Source: Bacteroidota bacterium (lineage in GTDB: Bacteria > Bacteroidota > Bacteroidia > Flavobacteriales > Weeksellaceae). Taken from it: DNA of 64,000 bases. Each line of letters begins with the position of its first letter. Positions within the stretch are counted from its first letter, which is position 1. The translations under genes and the position numbers were made by a program. The stretch is from NCBI GenBank assembly GCA_023399595.1, contig JAEWOR010000032.1, forward strand, positions 12,347 to 76,346, read 5' to 3'. The notes beneath the pieces are model-generated. The model ran no database searches and was not told the origin of the DNA. It worked only from the letters and a program-made list of their open reading frames with translations. This document shows positions 7,972-16,034 of this stretch, piece by piece.

Positions 7972-8715
7972 TTAGTCTTCAGTATTCATATCTCTAGTCG
8001 TTGCTTTGTAAACTTGAAAATTGAATACAAAAGACCTGTTTCTTACCGAGTTTGTTGATGAATTGTAATAACTAGCATCTCTTGCATAAGCAGCTCTGGA
8101 AGGGACAATAATTGCACCTTGCATTTTGTAGGGTGCACTATTGCTAAGGTTAAATGCTTTGAATTTTTTAATACCTTCTTGGAAACCTTCTATTTCGTAA
8201 TAACTTCTCTGTTTTGCAGCATCGGTTGTTGCAGCATTTAGTACACTATTTTTAACGTAATAAAAAATAGGATCAAGAGTCATAGAAGAATTATTAACGT
8301 TATCTACAAAAGTTAAACCTCCTTCAAACGATACAACTCCAGCAGTTTGATTAGCAACGTATGCTTGGGATTTCATTAATATATTTAAAACATCCTTGTC
8401 TTCAATATTGGTCCCATTTATAGGCTGTGCATTTTGTATTGGAATAACAATTACACCAGAATTTAACTTTTCTAAACCAGGCGTATCTTTTAACTTCGTA
8501 TAATTGTCATCAATAGTATCTGTTACACTAAAAGGTTTAATATTCCCTTGTGTATCAAAATAATGATCGGTCATGAATTTTTGAATTGCCTGGTCATCAT
8601 AATCATTTTGTACAGCAATGTTTTCAGGTTCTTTATAGGTTTCTATCTCGTCGTCTTTTTTACATGACGAAAGCGCTAACGTACCAACTAGAATATATAG
8701 GAATATTTTTTTCAT
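7972..8715 (-). CDS. Lipoprotein resembling FKBP-type peptidyl-prolyl isomerases
   Basis: 247 residues. The SPII signal is clear (MKKIFLYILVGTLALSSCKK, lipid on Cys18). The C-terminal half has FKBP-like features: GFQEGIKKFKAFNL corresponds to the G(W/F)xEG segment, followed by a KMQGAIIVPSRAAYA stretch and a final strand VFNFQVYKA. This resembles the GldI-type lipoprotein isomerases of flavobacteria, but with a long divergent N-terminal part, so activity is uncertain. It is probably anchored to the outer membrane. It starts 55 nt from the divergent S4-domain gene. Confidence 0.6.
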   Translation of the reverse strand: MKKIFLYILVGTLALSSCKKDDEIETYKEPENIAVQNDYDDQAIQKFMTDHYFDTQGNIKPFSVTDTIDDNYTKLKDTPGLEKLNSGVIVIPIQNAQPINGTNIEDKDVLNILMKSQAYVANQTAGVVSFEGGLTFVDNVNNSSMTLDPIFYYVKNSVLNAATTDAAKQRSYYEIEGFQEGIKKFKAFNLSNSAPYKMQGAIIVPSRAAYARDASYYNSSTNSVRNRSFVFNFQVYKATTRDMNTED

Positions 8716-8770
8716 TGAAAAATCTTTAATTACTTTACAAATATTTTAACGGCAAATGTAAAAATAAATT

Positions 8771-9199
8771 ATGAGAATTGATAAATTTTTGTGGAGTATT
8801 AGGGTTTATAAAACAAGAAGTATCTCTGCGGAGGAGATTAAAAAGAATAGAGTATCTATTGGAGGAAGTGTTGTAAAGTCGTCTAAAGAGATTAAAGAAG
8901 GAGATATAATTACCATTCGAAAAAATCAAATTGATTATAAAATTAAGGTTTTGCAAATTCCTAAAAGCAGACTTGGTGCTAAATTAGTTCCCATGCATAT
9001 TTTGGATGTTACAGATAAAGAACAATATGAAATCCTAAAAATGCGAAAATTAGCCCAAGATTATTATCGAGGAAAAGGAGAGGGCAGACCTACTAAAAAA
9101 GACCGTAGAGAAATGGATGACTATGTTTCTACAGGGAATTCAGATGATACAGATTGGGAAAACTTTTTTGAAGCCATGGAGGAAGAGGATACGGACTAA
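8771..9199 (+). CDS. RNA-binding S4 domain protein (Hsp15-like)
   Basis: 142 residues. The S4 RNA-binding domain occupies residues 1 to about 65, beginning MRIDKFLWSIRVYKTRSIS with KNRVSIGGSVVKSSKEIKEGD. The C-terminal tail has the basic GEGRPTKKDRREMD motif typical of Hsp15/HslR relatives and an acidic end. Hsp15 in other bacteria binds stalled 50S subunits; that role is inferred here by family only. Confidence 0.88.
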   Translation: MRIDKFLWSIRVYKTRSISAEEIKKNRVSIGGSVVKSSKEIKEGDIITIRKNQIDYKIKVLQIPKSRLGAKLVPMHILDVTDKEQYEILKMRKLAQDYYRGKGEGRPTKKDRREMDDYVSTGNSDDTDWENFFEAMEEEDTD

Positions 9200-9215
9200 T
9201 CTTTAGATTCTTTTG

Positions 9216-9734
9216 TTAAGCTTCATACATTTTCTCGATAATTTCATCCACAATCTCTTCCGGACTTTTATTGTTGGTGTTAATTTGATATTGAGCCTTA
9301 CTGTAAAAAGCATTTCTTTCAAATAAATGTTTAGCGATAAATTCTGGAAGTTCTTCGTCTTTCAAATGAGCAATAAGAGGGCGTTTTTCCTTTTGTTTTT
9401 GTAAGCGCTCAGCTAAAACACCAACAGAAGCTGTGAGAAAAAAGCTCTTAGAGTTATGGTTAATAATTTCCATGTTGTTATAGTAAGCCGGAGTTCCACC
9501 TCCAACACTTAAAACAATATTATTTTCAGTCGCTAAAATCTCTTCCAAAACTTCTCTTTCTAGTTTTCTAAAGTAAATTTCACCCTTTAATTTGAAAATT
9601 TCAGCAATACTCAATTTATTTCTCTTAGAAATTTCTTTATCAAGGTCAAAAAAATTAAAATTTATTTTGTCGCTTAAAATTTTGGAAATGTGAGATTTAC
9701 CGCTTCCCATGTAGCCTATCAGAGATAAAATCAT
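9216..9734 (-). CDS. aroK: Shikimate kinase
   Basis: 172 residues, normal size. Walker A is GYMGSGKSHISK (residues 7-18), DLDKEISKRN holds the shikimate-binding Asp, and YFRKLEREVL, LSVGGGTPAY and QKEKRPLI are the remaining substrate and lid motifs. It phosphorylates shikimate in the aromatic amino acid pathway using ATP. It is monocistronic and ends 17 nt from the converging S4-domain gene. Confidence 0.95.
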   Translation of the reverse strand: MILSLIGYMGSGKSHISKILSDKINFNFFDLDKEISKRNKLSIAEIFKLKGEIYFRKLEREVLEEILATENNIVLSVGGGTPAYYNNMEIINHNSKSFFLTASVGVLAERLQKQKEKRPLIAHLKDEELPEFIAKHLFERNAFYSKAQYQINTNNKSPEEIVDEIIEKMYEA

Positions 9735-9765
9735 AAAATTATTTTAAACAAATTACTGAAAAAAT

Positions 9766-9795
9766 TTTGAGATATTAAAAAAAGCTATATCTTTG
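9766..9795 (+). promoter_or_regulatory. Promoter of the tRNA cluster
   Basis: TTTG at 9766-9769, an 18-nt spacer and TATCTTTG at 9788-9795 match the Bacteroidota promoter pattern. It is about 47 nt upstream of the first tRNA. Confidence 0.75.
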
Positions 9796-9842
9796 CACCA
9801 CTTTTGAAACAGACATCAACAGTATGTTTTAAAAAAGTGACC

Positions 9843-9915
9843 GACTCGGTAGCTCAGCTGGTAGAGCAATACACTTTTAATGTATGGGTCCTGGGTTCGA
9901 ATCCCAGCCGGGTCA
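9843..9915 (+). tRNA. tRNA-Lys (anticodon TTT)
   Basis: 73 nt. The acceptor stem GACTCGG pairs with CCGGGTC and is followed by discriminator A; CCA is not encoded. The anticodon loop CTTTTAA (9874-9880) gives anticodon TTT at 9876-9878. The D arm TAGCTCAGCTGGTAGAGCA and the T arm with GGTTCGAATCC are canonical. It is identical to the copy at 10056. Confidence 0.97.
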
Positions 9916-9943
9916 CTAGCAATTAAGATTTAGAAATCTTATT

Positions 9944-10026
9944 GCCTGCGTGGTGAAATTGGTAGACACGCCATCTTGAGGGGGTGGTTTCCTAAGGATG
10001 TGCTGGTTCGAGTCCAGTCGCAGGCA
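9944..10026 (+). tRNA. tRNA-Leu (anticodon GAG)
   Basis: 83 nt with a class II variable arm. The acceptor GCCTGCG pairs with CGCAGGC and is followed by A. The anticodon stem is CCATC/GGTGG, and loop TTGAGGG gives GAG at 9978-9980. The T arm is CTGGTTCGAGTCCAG. Confidence 0.96.
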
Positions 10027-10055
10027 CTGCAAAAAAAAATGAATGTTACATTCAA

Positions 10056-10128
10056 GACTCGGTAGCTCAGCTGGTAGAGCAATACACTTTTAATGTATGG
10101 GTCCTGGGTTCGAATCCCAGCCGGGTCA
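10056..10128 (+). tRNA. tRNA-Lys (anticodon TTT), second copy
   Basis: 73 nt, base-for-base the same as the tRNA at 9843-9915. The two Lys copies flank the Leu tRNA in one presumptive transcript, so recombination between them could delete or duplicate the Leu gene. Confidence 0.97.
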
Positions 10129-10181
10129 CAAGTTTACTGAAAAGTAAATTTTTTCATATTAATATTTTGTGATTTGGTGTT

Positions 10182-10218
10182 CAAAAGCCTTCCTTAATCG
10201 GGAAGGCTTTTGGTTTTT
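10182..10218 (+). terminator. Terminator of the tRNA operon
   Basis: A 12-bp perfect stem, CAAAAGCCTTCC at 10182-10193 and GGAAGGCTTTTG at 10201-10212, with a 7-nt loop and then GTTTTT. It lies 53 nt after the last tRNA. Confidence 0.88.
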
Positions 10219-10274
10219 ATTGATCTTATATTGTGGGTTTAAGGGGATCAAGGATCAAGCACAAAAGTTGGGGA

Positions 10275-10558
10275 CTAGGCAAAAAGTTTGGATAATCGGA
10301 ATAGAAAAAAGCTTTGTCTCTCACCCCACGAAGTTGCATTCTAAAGTTTTTGATTTTCGCATTGAAACTTTCCGCAGAAGCATTGGTGCTTCTCTTTTCA
10401 AAATAGTTGAGAATATCATTATAATGATTCGTAATTGTATTTTTTAAGATAGAAAACGATTTAAACCCCGATTCTTCCACTTCGTTAAACCAATGTGCAA
10501 GTTTGAGCATTGCTACAGGTTTTAGAGTATTCTGGGATTTTATTCCATTTAATAGTCT
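10275..10558 (-). pseudogene. ISL3-type transposase, C-terminal remnant
   Basis: Only about the last 95 residues of a DDE transposase of the ISL3 (IS204/IS1001) type remain. KLAHWFNEVEESGFKSF and the catalytic-region motif STNASAESFNAKIKNFR are clear. A one-base loss in a T run (A6 on the plus strand, 10305-10310) throws the end out of frame; restoring one base gives the typical ending FFLFRLSKLFA and a TAG at 10275-10277. Upstream of about 10556 the frame meets a stop and the rest of the gene is missing. It lies between the tRNA operon terminator and panC. No inverted repeats are recognisable. Confidence 0.8.
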
Positions 10559-10616
10559 TTATTCTTGTTGATTTGTAGAGGAGTTGAATTTATAGGGAAA
10601 GAGAATTTTAATCAAA

Positions 10617-10657
10617 AAAAAAAGCAATCATTCATTTTTAGAGAGATTGCTTTTTTT
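10617..10657 (-). terminator. Terminator of panC
   Basis: AAAAAAAGCAATC at 10617-10629 pairs with GATTGCTTTTTTT at 10645-10657, about 20 nt after the panC stop on the minus strand. The A run on the plus strand becomes the U tract. Confidence 0.8.
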
Positions 10658-10677
10658 TGTTTTGAGTAGAGGTTGGA

Positions 10678-11526
10678 TTAGTCCATGTGCATATTATCAA
10701 TCAATCGAACATTGTTTACATTCACTACGATAAAAGCTCTGAAGTTTTTGTCTTTATAAAAGAAATCTGTTTCCTGTAAGGTTTCTTCGTCTGCAATGAG
10801 GAAGTATTCCAGTTGCATGTCTTTTTGTTCGTTAAAAATATCATCCACTCTTTTCTTTATTTCTGGAATTGTGATTACACGGAACCATTGGTTTACCTTT
10901 AATAAAGTTTGATGGATGATTTTGGCATCTTCTCTTTCTTTATCTGTCAGTCTTTCATTTCTTGAACTTAAAGCCAGTCCATTTTCTGCTCTAAGAATTG
11001 GAACTCCATGTATTTCTACGGGAGTGTTCTCTTTTTTAACCATTTTTTTGATAATAGCTAATTGTTGGAAATCTTTTTCACCAAAATAAGCATTGTCTGG
11101 TTGTATCTGATTGAAAAGCTCTTGTACAACTGTTCCAACGCCATCAAAATGTCCTGGACGAGATTTTCCTTCCATTTCGTTTTCTAATCCATCGAAATCA
11201 AATTTTTTGCTTTCGGCTTTTTGTGGGTAAATATCTTCTACGCTGGGTGTGTAAACTGCATCTACTAAGCCTGAGTTTTCAAGCAATGAAATGTCTTTTT
11301 GCACATTCCTTGGATATTTTTCAAGGTCTTCTTTGTTGTTGAACTGTGTAGGATTTACGAAAATAGAAGATATAACAATGTCATTTTCTGGCCTCGCTGT
11401 TTTGTAAAGTGAGAGGTGTCCTTGGTGTAAAGCTCCCATTGTTGGGGCAAATCCTATTTTTTTATTGAGTTTCTTTTGGCTGGCAATAAAATCTATTAAA
11501 TCTTTTTTGCTTTTTAAAACTTTCAT
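10678..11526 (-). CDS. panC: Pantoate--beta-alanine ligase
   Basis: 282 residues, the usual size. The ATP-binding PTMGALHQGHLSLYKTAR motif (HxGH type), FVNPTQFNNKEDLEKYPR, YFGEKDFQQLAIIKKMV and ALSSRNERLT (KMSKS-like) are all intact. It joins pantoate to beta-alanine with ATP in the cytosol; the beta-alanine would come from PanD at 4176. It is divergent from the glycogen-synthase-like gene, an arrangement I recall as common in flavobacteria. Confidence 0.96.
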   Translation of the reverse strand: MKVLKSKKDLIDFIASQKKLNKKIGFAPTMGALHQGHLSLYKTARPENDIVISSIFVNPTQFNNKEDLEKYPRNVQKDISLLENSGLVDAVYTPSVEDIYPQKAESKKFDFDGLENEMEGKSRPGHFDGVGTVVQELFNQIQPDNAYFGEKDFQQLAIIKKMVKKENTPVEIHGVPILRAENGLALSSRNERLTDKEREDAKIIHQTLLKVNQWFRVITIPEIKKRVDDIFNEQKDMQLEYFLIADEETLQETDFFYKDKNFRAFIVVNVNNVRLIDNMHMD

Positions 11527-11647
11527 TGGTTCTTAAAATATGAGTTCAAAAGTAATAAATTCTATTGTTTTACAGTTATGTAAATGAAGATAATGGATTT
11601 GTTTTCCATAAAAAAAGGAAATAAAATGATGTTAGATGTTTTTTTTG

Positions 11648-11655
11648 TAATTTTG
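11648..11655 (+). promoter_or_regulatory. -7 element upstream of the glycogen-synthase-like gene
   Basis: TAATTTTG matches TAnnTTTG and is followed by CAT. It lies 36 nt before the ATG at 11692. No clear TTTG box is found at the proper distance upstream, so only the -7 half is supported. Confidence 0.5.
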
Positions 11656-11691
11656 CATATTAAAGCGTTTTTAAAACAAGACTAAAATTTT

Positions 11692-12462
11692 ATGTCAAAT
11701 CAAAAAATATTATACATTACCACGGAAATGTATCCGTATCAAGAAGATACTAATATGGCTTCAATGGTAAGTAAAATGGCACTTAGAATGCACAACGAAG
11801 GCAATGATGTAAGGGTTTTTATGCCTAGGTTTGGACAGATAAGTGAAAGAAAATTTCAGCTTCATGAAGTGATTCGCCTTTCTGGGATGAATATTATTAT
11901 CAATGATTTAGATCAGCCTCTAATTATTAAAGTAGCTTCCTTGCCGGGCGAGAGATTGCAAGTATATTTTATAGACAATGAGGAGTACTTCAAAAGAAAA
12001 CAGTATTATTTTAATGATAATGGTGAAGCTTTTGAGGACAATGACGAAAGAGCCATTTTCTTTGCAAGAGGAGTTATTGAAACTATTAAGAAGTTAAATT
12101 GGGTTCCTGATGTTATCCATATTAATGGTTGGATGTCTTCATTTATTCCAATTTATCTAAAAACTTATTATGAGAACGATGCCTACTTCAAAGATTCGAA
12201 GTTGGTATTATCTCTTTATAACGAAAAAAATGCAGAATTGAATCCTGCTATTAAGGAGAAGTTAGCTTTTGACTCTATTAATGAATTGAAAGCATCGGAT
12301 AGTCCATCGTTCCAAAGCTTTGTTATCGAAAGTATGGGCTTTGTAGATCAAGTAGTAAAAGGAGATGAGTCTTTGAATAAAAGCTTAGACGAGGCCTTTA
12401 ATAAAGCATCTGTATCCAAATCTGAATACCTCGATGTGGAATCAATTTCTTCTATTTATTAA
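11692..12462 (+). CDS. Stand-alone GT5 N-terminal domain (glycogen/starch synthase-like)
   Basis: 256 residues. ILYITTEMYPYQEDTNMASM corresponds to the N-terminal ADP-glucose-binding region of GT5 glycogen synthases, normally KxGGLGDV; here the Gly-rich part is replaced. WVPDVIHINGWMSSFIPIYL corresponds to the conserved D(I)xHxHDW segment. The second Rossmann domain of glycogen synthase (about 220 further residues) is absent, and the protein ends in a Ser-rich tail. Flavobacteria commonly carry this short form beside panC; its role is not known, and classical synthase activity is doubtful. DUF4270 follows 18 nt downstream. Confidence 0.8.
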   Translation: MSNQKILYITTEMYPYQEDTNMASMVSKMALRMHNEGNDVRVFMPRFGQISERKFQLHEVIRLSGMNIIINDLDQPLIIKVASLPGERLQVYFIDNEEYFKRKQYYFNDNGEAFEDNDERAIFFARGVIETIKKLNWVPDVIHINGWMSSFIPIYLKTYYENDAYFKDSKLVLSLYNEKNAELNPAIKEKLAFDSINELKASDSPSFQSFVIESMGFVDQVVKGDESLNKSLDEAFNKASVSKSEYLDVESISSIY

Positions 12463-12480
12463 GAATAACATTTTTTATTA

Positions 12481-14034
12481 ATGATACAAAATATTAAAAA
12501 AGCCTTTAATATCCTTTCTATTACTGTAATGGGAGGGTTTTTACTTTATAGCTGTGAACCTGAAGCGGATAAGCTTGGTGAACAATTTTTTATTGATGGT
12601 GAAGCTAAAGGTGATACAATTTCTCTAGATTTATTTGCATACAATATTAACAATCACGACAGTATTAGAAGTGATGCTTCTAGATTGGATAGTGCGGTTT
12701 TAGGGAGTTTTCATGAAAGTGCTTTTGGAGGACAAAAAGCCAATTATTTCACTCAGTTTAAGTTAGCTGCAGATGATCCAGAGTTTGGAGTTAATGCTGT
12801 GGTAGATTCGGTTGTTCTTGTATTAAAGCCTGCTTACAGTACTTTAACTGAGGTAAGTAATACCAGTATAATATCCAATTATCCAAGTGTAGATGGGCCA
12901 ATTACTGTAAATAATGTATTCAAGACTTATACTGCAAAAAAATATGGTAAAGACTTACCTATGACAATCAGTGTTCATGAAGTGTTAGATTATTTGGAAG
13001 GATATAATGATAAAGCTTTTTCAAATAAAACTATCGCTACAGGAACTTTATTAGGAACAAAATCTTTTAATGGTAAAGTTTCATCCGTTGAGGTGACTAA
13101 AGAATCTGATAATTCTGAGGTTTTTAAATCGAACCCAGGAATTAGAATTAATTTAGATAAAAATGTTTTTCAGCAGAAAATTGTAGATAAAGAAGGAGAT
13201 TCTGAGTTGCAAAATGTTGCAAATTTTGTTCGTCACTTTAAAGGTTTAAAAGTTTCTGTAAATGAATTAGATGGTTATTTAATGAAATTTGCTCCTAATT
13301 CAACTGAATTGAAGATGTATTATAAGTACGACAAAACAGAAAATGGAACAACAACAAGACCTCAAGCAACATTTGTATTCAATATTGGTAATGGAAATAC
13401 TCATATTGGACAATACGAATACAATAGAAGTGGGTCTCAAGTGCAATCTGTAGTAGGTGCTAACAATTCAAATGATGAGAAGATTTATCTTCAAGGTATG
13501 GGAGGGCCTTCAATGGGGGTTAAATTTCCTGACGCCACAATAGCTCAACTCAGAAGTTTGTTTTTGAATAAAAAAGCAGCTATTATTTCTGCAAAAATTA
13601 GAGTGTATACAGATCCTTCTTGGAATGTTTATGAAAAGCCAAAAGTATTTAATATTTTCACTAGGGAGGAAGAAAGTGCTAATAAATTTAAGTATGCATT
13701 TACGGATGATCTAACAAATTTATCATCGATGAGTGGCTTTAATTTATATAAAGCATTTAATATTGATAAGGATCCTGCATATTATGATTTTACGGTAACT
13801 CAAACGATTAAAAATATTGTTGAAAAAGAAGCAGATTTCTCTAAAAAAGATATGAATATTAACCTAGGTAGCTTTGGTTATACCACAAGTACTGCAACTG
13901 GTTCTACAGTAATGTTAGGATATTATAATTCTACAAGAAGTACTACTGTTGATAGGGTTGTTTTAATGGGGTCAAATACTACAAGTCCTTACAAGATTCA
14001 ATTAAAGGTTACTTACGGAACAAAATCAAATTAA
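12481..14034 (+). CDS. DUF4270 family lipoprotein
   Basis: 517 residues. The N-terminal signal ends in a lipobox (GGFLLYSCEPEAD, lipidated Cys at about residue 25), so it is an envelope lipoprotein. The body resembles DUF4270: DTISLDLFAYNINNHDSI near the start, then repeated beta-rich segments with motifs such as FDSVVLVLKP-like AVVDSVVLVLKP and a late DFTVTQTIKNIV. The function is unknown. In flavobacteria the family is typically found between the GT5-like gene and glmS, exactly as here, which suggests a link to envelope polysaccharide or amino-sugar metabolism; that is inference only. Confidence 0.85.
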   Translation: MIQNIKKAFNILSITVMGGFLLYSCEPEADKLGEQFFIDGEAKGDTISLDLFAYNINNHDSIRSDASRLDSAVLGSFHESAFGGQKANYFTQFKLAADDPEFGVNAVVDSVVLVLKPAYSTLTEVSNTSIISNYPSVDGPITVNNVFKTYTAKKYGKDLPMTISVHEVLDYLEGYNDKAFSNKTIATGTLLGTKSFNGKVSSVEVTKESDNSEVFKSNPGIRINLDKNVFQQKIVDKEGDSELQNVANFVRHFKGLKVSVNELDGYLMKFAPNSTELKMYYKYDKTENGTTTRPQATFVFNIGNGNTHIGQYEYNRSGSQVQSVVGANNSNDEKIYLQGMGGPSMGVKFPDATIAQLRSLFLNKKAAIISAKIRVYTDPSWNVYEKPKVFNIFTREEESANKFKYAFTDDLTNLSSMSGFNLYKAFNIDKDPAYYDFTVTQTIKNIVEKEADFSKKDMNINLGSFGYTTSTATGSTVMLGYYNSTRSTTVDRVVLMGSNTTSPYKIQLKVTYGTKSN

Positions 14035-14050
14035 AAAATACAAATAAGAT

Positions 14051-15904
14051 ATGTGTGGAATTGTTGGGTATACAGGTTTTCAAGATGCGTATGAAGTTGT
14101 CATCAATGGTCTTAGAAGATTAGAATATAGAGGGTATGATAGTGCAGGGATTGTACTAGAAGGTCCTCAAAATAATTTTGAAGTTTCCAAAACGAAAGGT
14201 AAGGTTGATGATTTGGTAGAAATTTCCACTCCACTTAAAGGTACTGCTCACGTTGGAATGGGGCATACAAGATGGGCAACACATGGTGTTCCTAGTGATA
14301 GAAACTCGCATCCTCATATTTCCAATAATGGTAAAGTAGCATTGGTGCATAATGGAATTATTGAAAATTATGATACCATTAAAAAAATGCTTATCGAAAA
14401 GGGATTTACTTTTAAATCTGAAACGGATACTGAAGTTTTAGTTAATCTTATCCAATATTTTATGGATATTAAGCCGGAATTAAGTTTTGCAGAAGCAGTA
14501 AGGTATTCATTGAATGAAGTGTACGGTGCTTATGCAATTACCGTTTTGCATGAAGATTATCCAGGACTTTTGGTGGTAGCAAGATTAGGATCTCCTCTAG
14601 CTATTGGTATCGGAGATAAGGAGTATTTTATTGCTTCAGATGCCTCTCCTTTTGTTGAATTTACCAAAGAAGCTATTTATCTTGAAGAAGGTCATATTGC
14701 AACAATTTCATTAGAAAGCGGAGTAGATATCAGAACTATTACGGATAATGATAAAATAGAACCAGATGTTCAAGAGCTAAAATTAAGTTTGGAGCAAATC
14801 GAGAAAGGTGGCTATGAGCATTTTATGTTGAAAGAGATTTTCGAACAACCCAAATCAATCTTAGATACCATGAGAGGCAGACTTGTTTTGGATGAAGGAG
14901 TGATTAAAATGGCGGGAGTTTGGGATCATCTAGAAAAGTTTAAAAATGCCAATAGAATCATTATTATTGCGTGTGGAACTTCTTGGCATGCTGGCTTAAT
15001 TGGGGAGTACTTAATTGAAGAATTTGCAAGAGTTCCCGTTGAAGTAGAATACGCTTCAGAATTTAGATATAGAAATCCTATCATTACAGATAAAGATGTG
15101 GTTATTGCTATTTCTCAATCAGGAGAAACTGCAGATACCATGGCAGCACTAAAATTAGCAAAAGAAAAAGGAGCATTTATATATGGTATTTGTAATGTAG
15201 TAGACTCTTCTATTGCTAGAATTACAGATGCAGGTTCCTATACTCATGCAGGACCGGAAATTGGTGTAGCTTCAACAAAAGCATTTACTGCACAGTTAAC
15301 CATATTGTCTCTAATTGCTTTGAAATTAGGAAAACATAATGGTAACTTAGGAAATGCAGAATTTATGCAATTAATTGCAGAATTAGATGCACTTCCAAAG
15401 AAAATTGAAGAAGTCTTAGAAAATACTCACGAAATTGTAAAGAATGTAGCAAAAGATTTTGTTTCTGCACAAAACTTCCTATATTTAGGACGTGGTTATA
15501 ACTTTCCTGCAGCATTAGAAGGAGCTTTGAAGCTTAAAGAAATTTCTTATATTCATGCAGAAGGTTATCCAGCAGCAGAAATGAAACACGGTCCAATTGC
15601 TTTAATTGATGAAAATATGCCAATTGTAATCATTGCTCCAAAAAAAGGTCATTATGATAAAATTGTAAGTAATGTTCAGGAGATTAAAGCAAGAAAAGGA
15701 AAAGTAATTGCTGTTGTAAATAAAGGCGACGAACAAGTAGCAAAAATGGCTGATTATATTATTGAAATTCCAGAAACCTCTGAATGTTTCTCACCAATTG
15801 TAGCTTCTGTCCCTTTACAATTATTAGCCTATTATATTGCAGTATATAGAGGAGCAAATGTTGACCAACCAAGGAATCTTGCAAAATCAGTGACTGTAGA
15901 GTAA
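14051..15904 (+). CDS. glmS: Glutamine--fructose-6-phosphate aminotransferase (isomerizing)
   Basis: 617 residues. The N-terminal glutaminase domain begins MCGIVGYTGF with nucleophile Cys2, followed by RRLEYRGYDSAGI, HTRWATHG and HNGIIENY. Two SIS isomerase domains follow, with ACGTSWHAG and SQSGETADT, and later GRGYNFPAALEGALKLKE. The protein ends in the family's characteristic LAKSVTVE tail. It makes glucosamine 6-phosphate, the entry to peptidoglycan and LPS amino sugars. It starts 16 nt after the DUF4270 gene, so they are likely co-transcribed. I see no glmS-type ribozyme upstream. Confidence 0.97.
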   Translation: MCGIVGYTGFQDAYEVVINGLRRLEYRGYDSAGIVLEGPQNNFEVSKTKGKVDDLVEISTPLKGTAHVGMGHTRWATHGVPSDRNSHPHISNNGKVALVHNGIIENYDTIKKMLIEKGFTFKSETDTEVLVNLIQYFMDIKPELSFAEAVRYSLNEVYGAYAITVLHEDYPGLLVVARLGSPLAIGIGDKEYFIASDASPFVEFTKEAIYLEEGHIATISLESGVDIRTITDNDKIEPDVQELKLSLEQIEKGGYEHFMLKEIFEQPKSILDTMRGRLVLDEGVIKMAGVWDHLEKFKNANRIIIIACGTSWHAGLIGEYLIEEFARVPVEVEYASEFRYRNPIITDKDVVIAISQSGETADTMAALKLAKEKGAFIYGICNVVDSSIARITDAGSYTHAGPEIGVASTKAFTAQLTILSLIALKLGKHNGNLGNAEFMQLIAELDALPKKIEEVLENTHEIVKNVAKDFVSAQNFLYLGRGYNFPAALEGALKLKEISYIHAEGYPAAEMKHGPIALIDENMPIVIIAPKKGHYDKIVSNVQEIKARKGKVIAVVNKGDEQVAKMADYIIEIPETSECFSPIVASVPLQLLAYYIAVYRGANVDQPRNLAKSVTVE

Positions 15905-16034
15905 TAGATGACGAAAAAATCATGTCAAAAATGTTAAAAATAAAATAAATTCATTTTTTTTTCGTTCTATCAAAAAAAATCTTAAAAGTTTCTTAAAAAA
16001 ATTATATATTTACGGCTTAATTATAAAAATTAAC

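Noticed and set aside
9843..10128. tRNA cluster as an island attachment site
   Set aside because: Both Lys genes are full length, no partial tRNA 3' end is repeated further on, and panC and other core genes follow directly after the small IS scar.
10169..10447. A plus-strand frame of about 90 codons next to the tRNA operon
   Set aside because: It is antisense to the clear ISL3-type transposase remnant and overlaps the tRNA terminator.
13950..14050. A glmS ribozyme or other leader element before glmS
   Set aside because: Only 16 nt separate glmS from the preceding gene, leaving no room for such an element.
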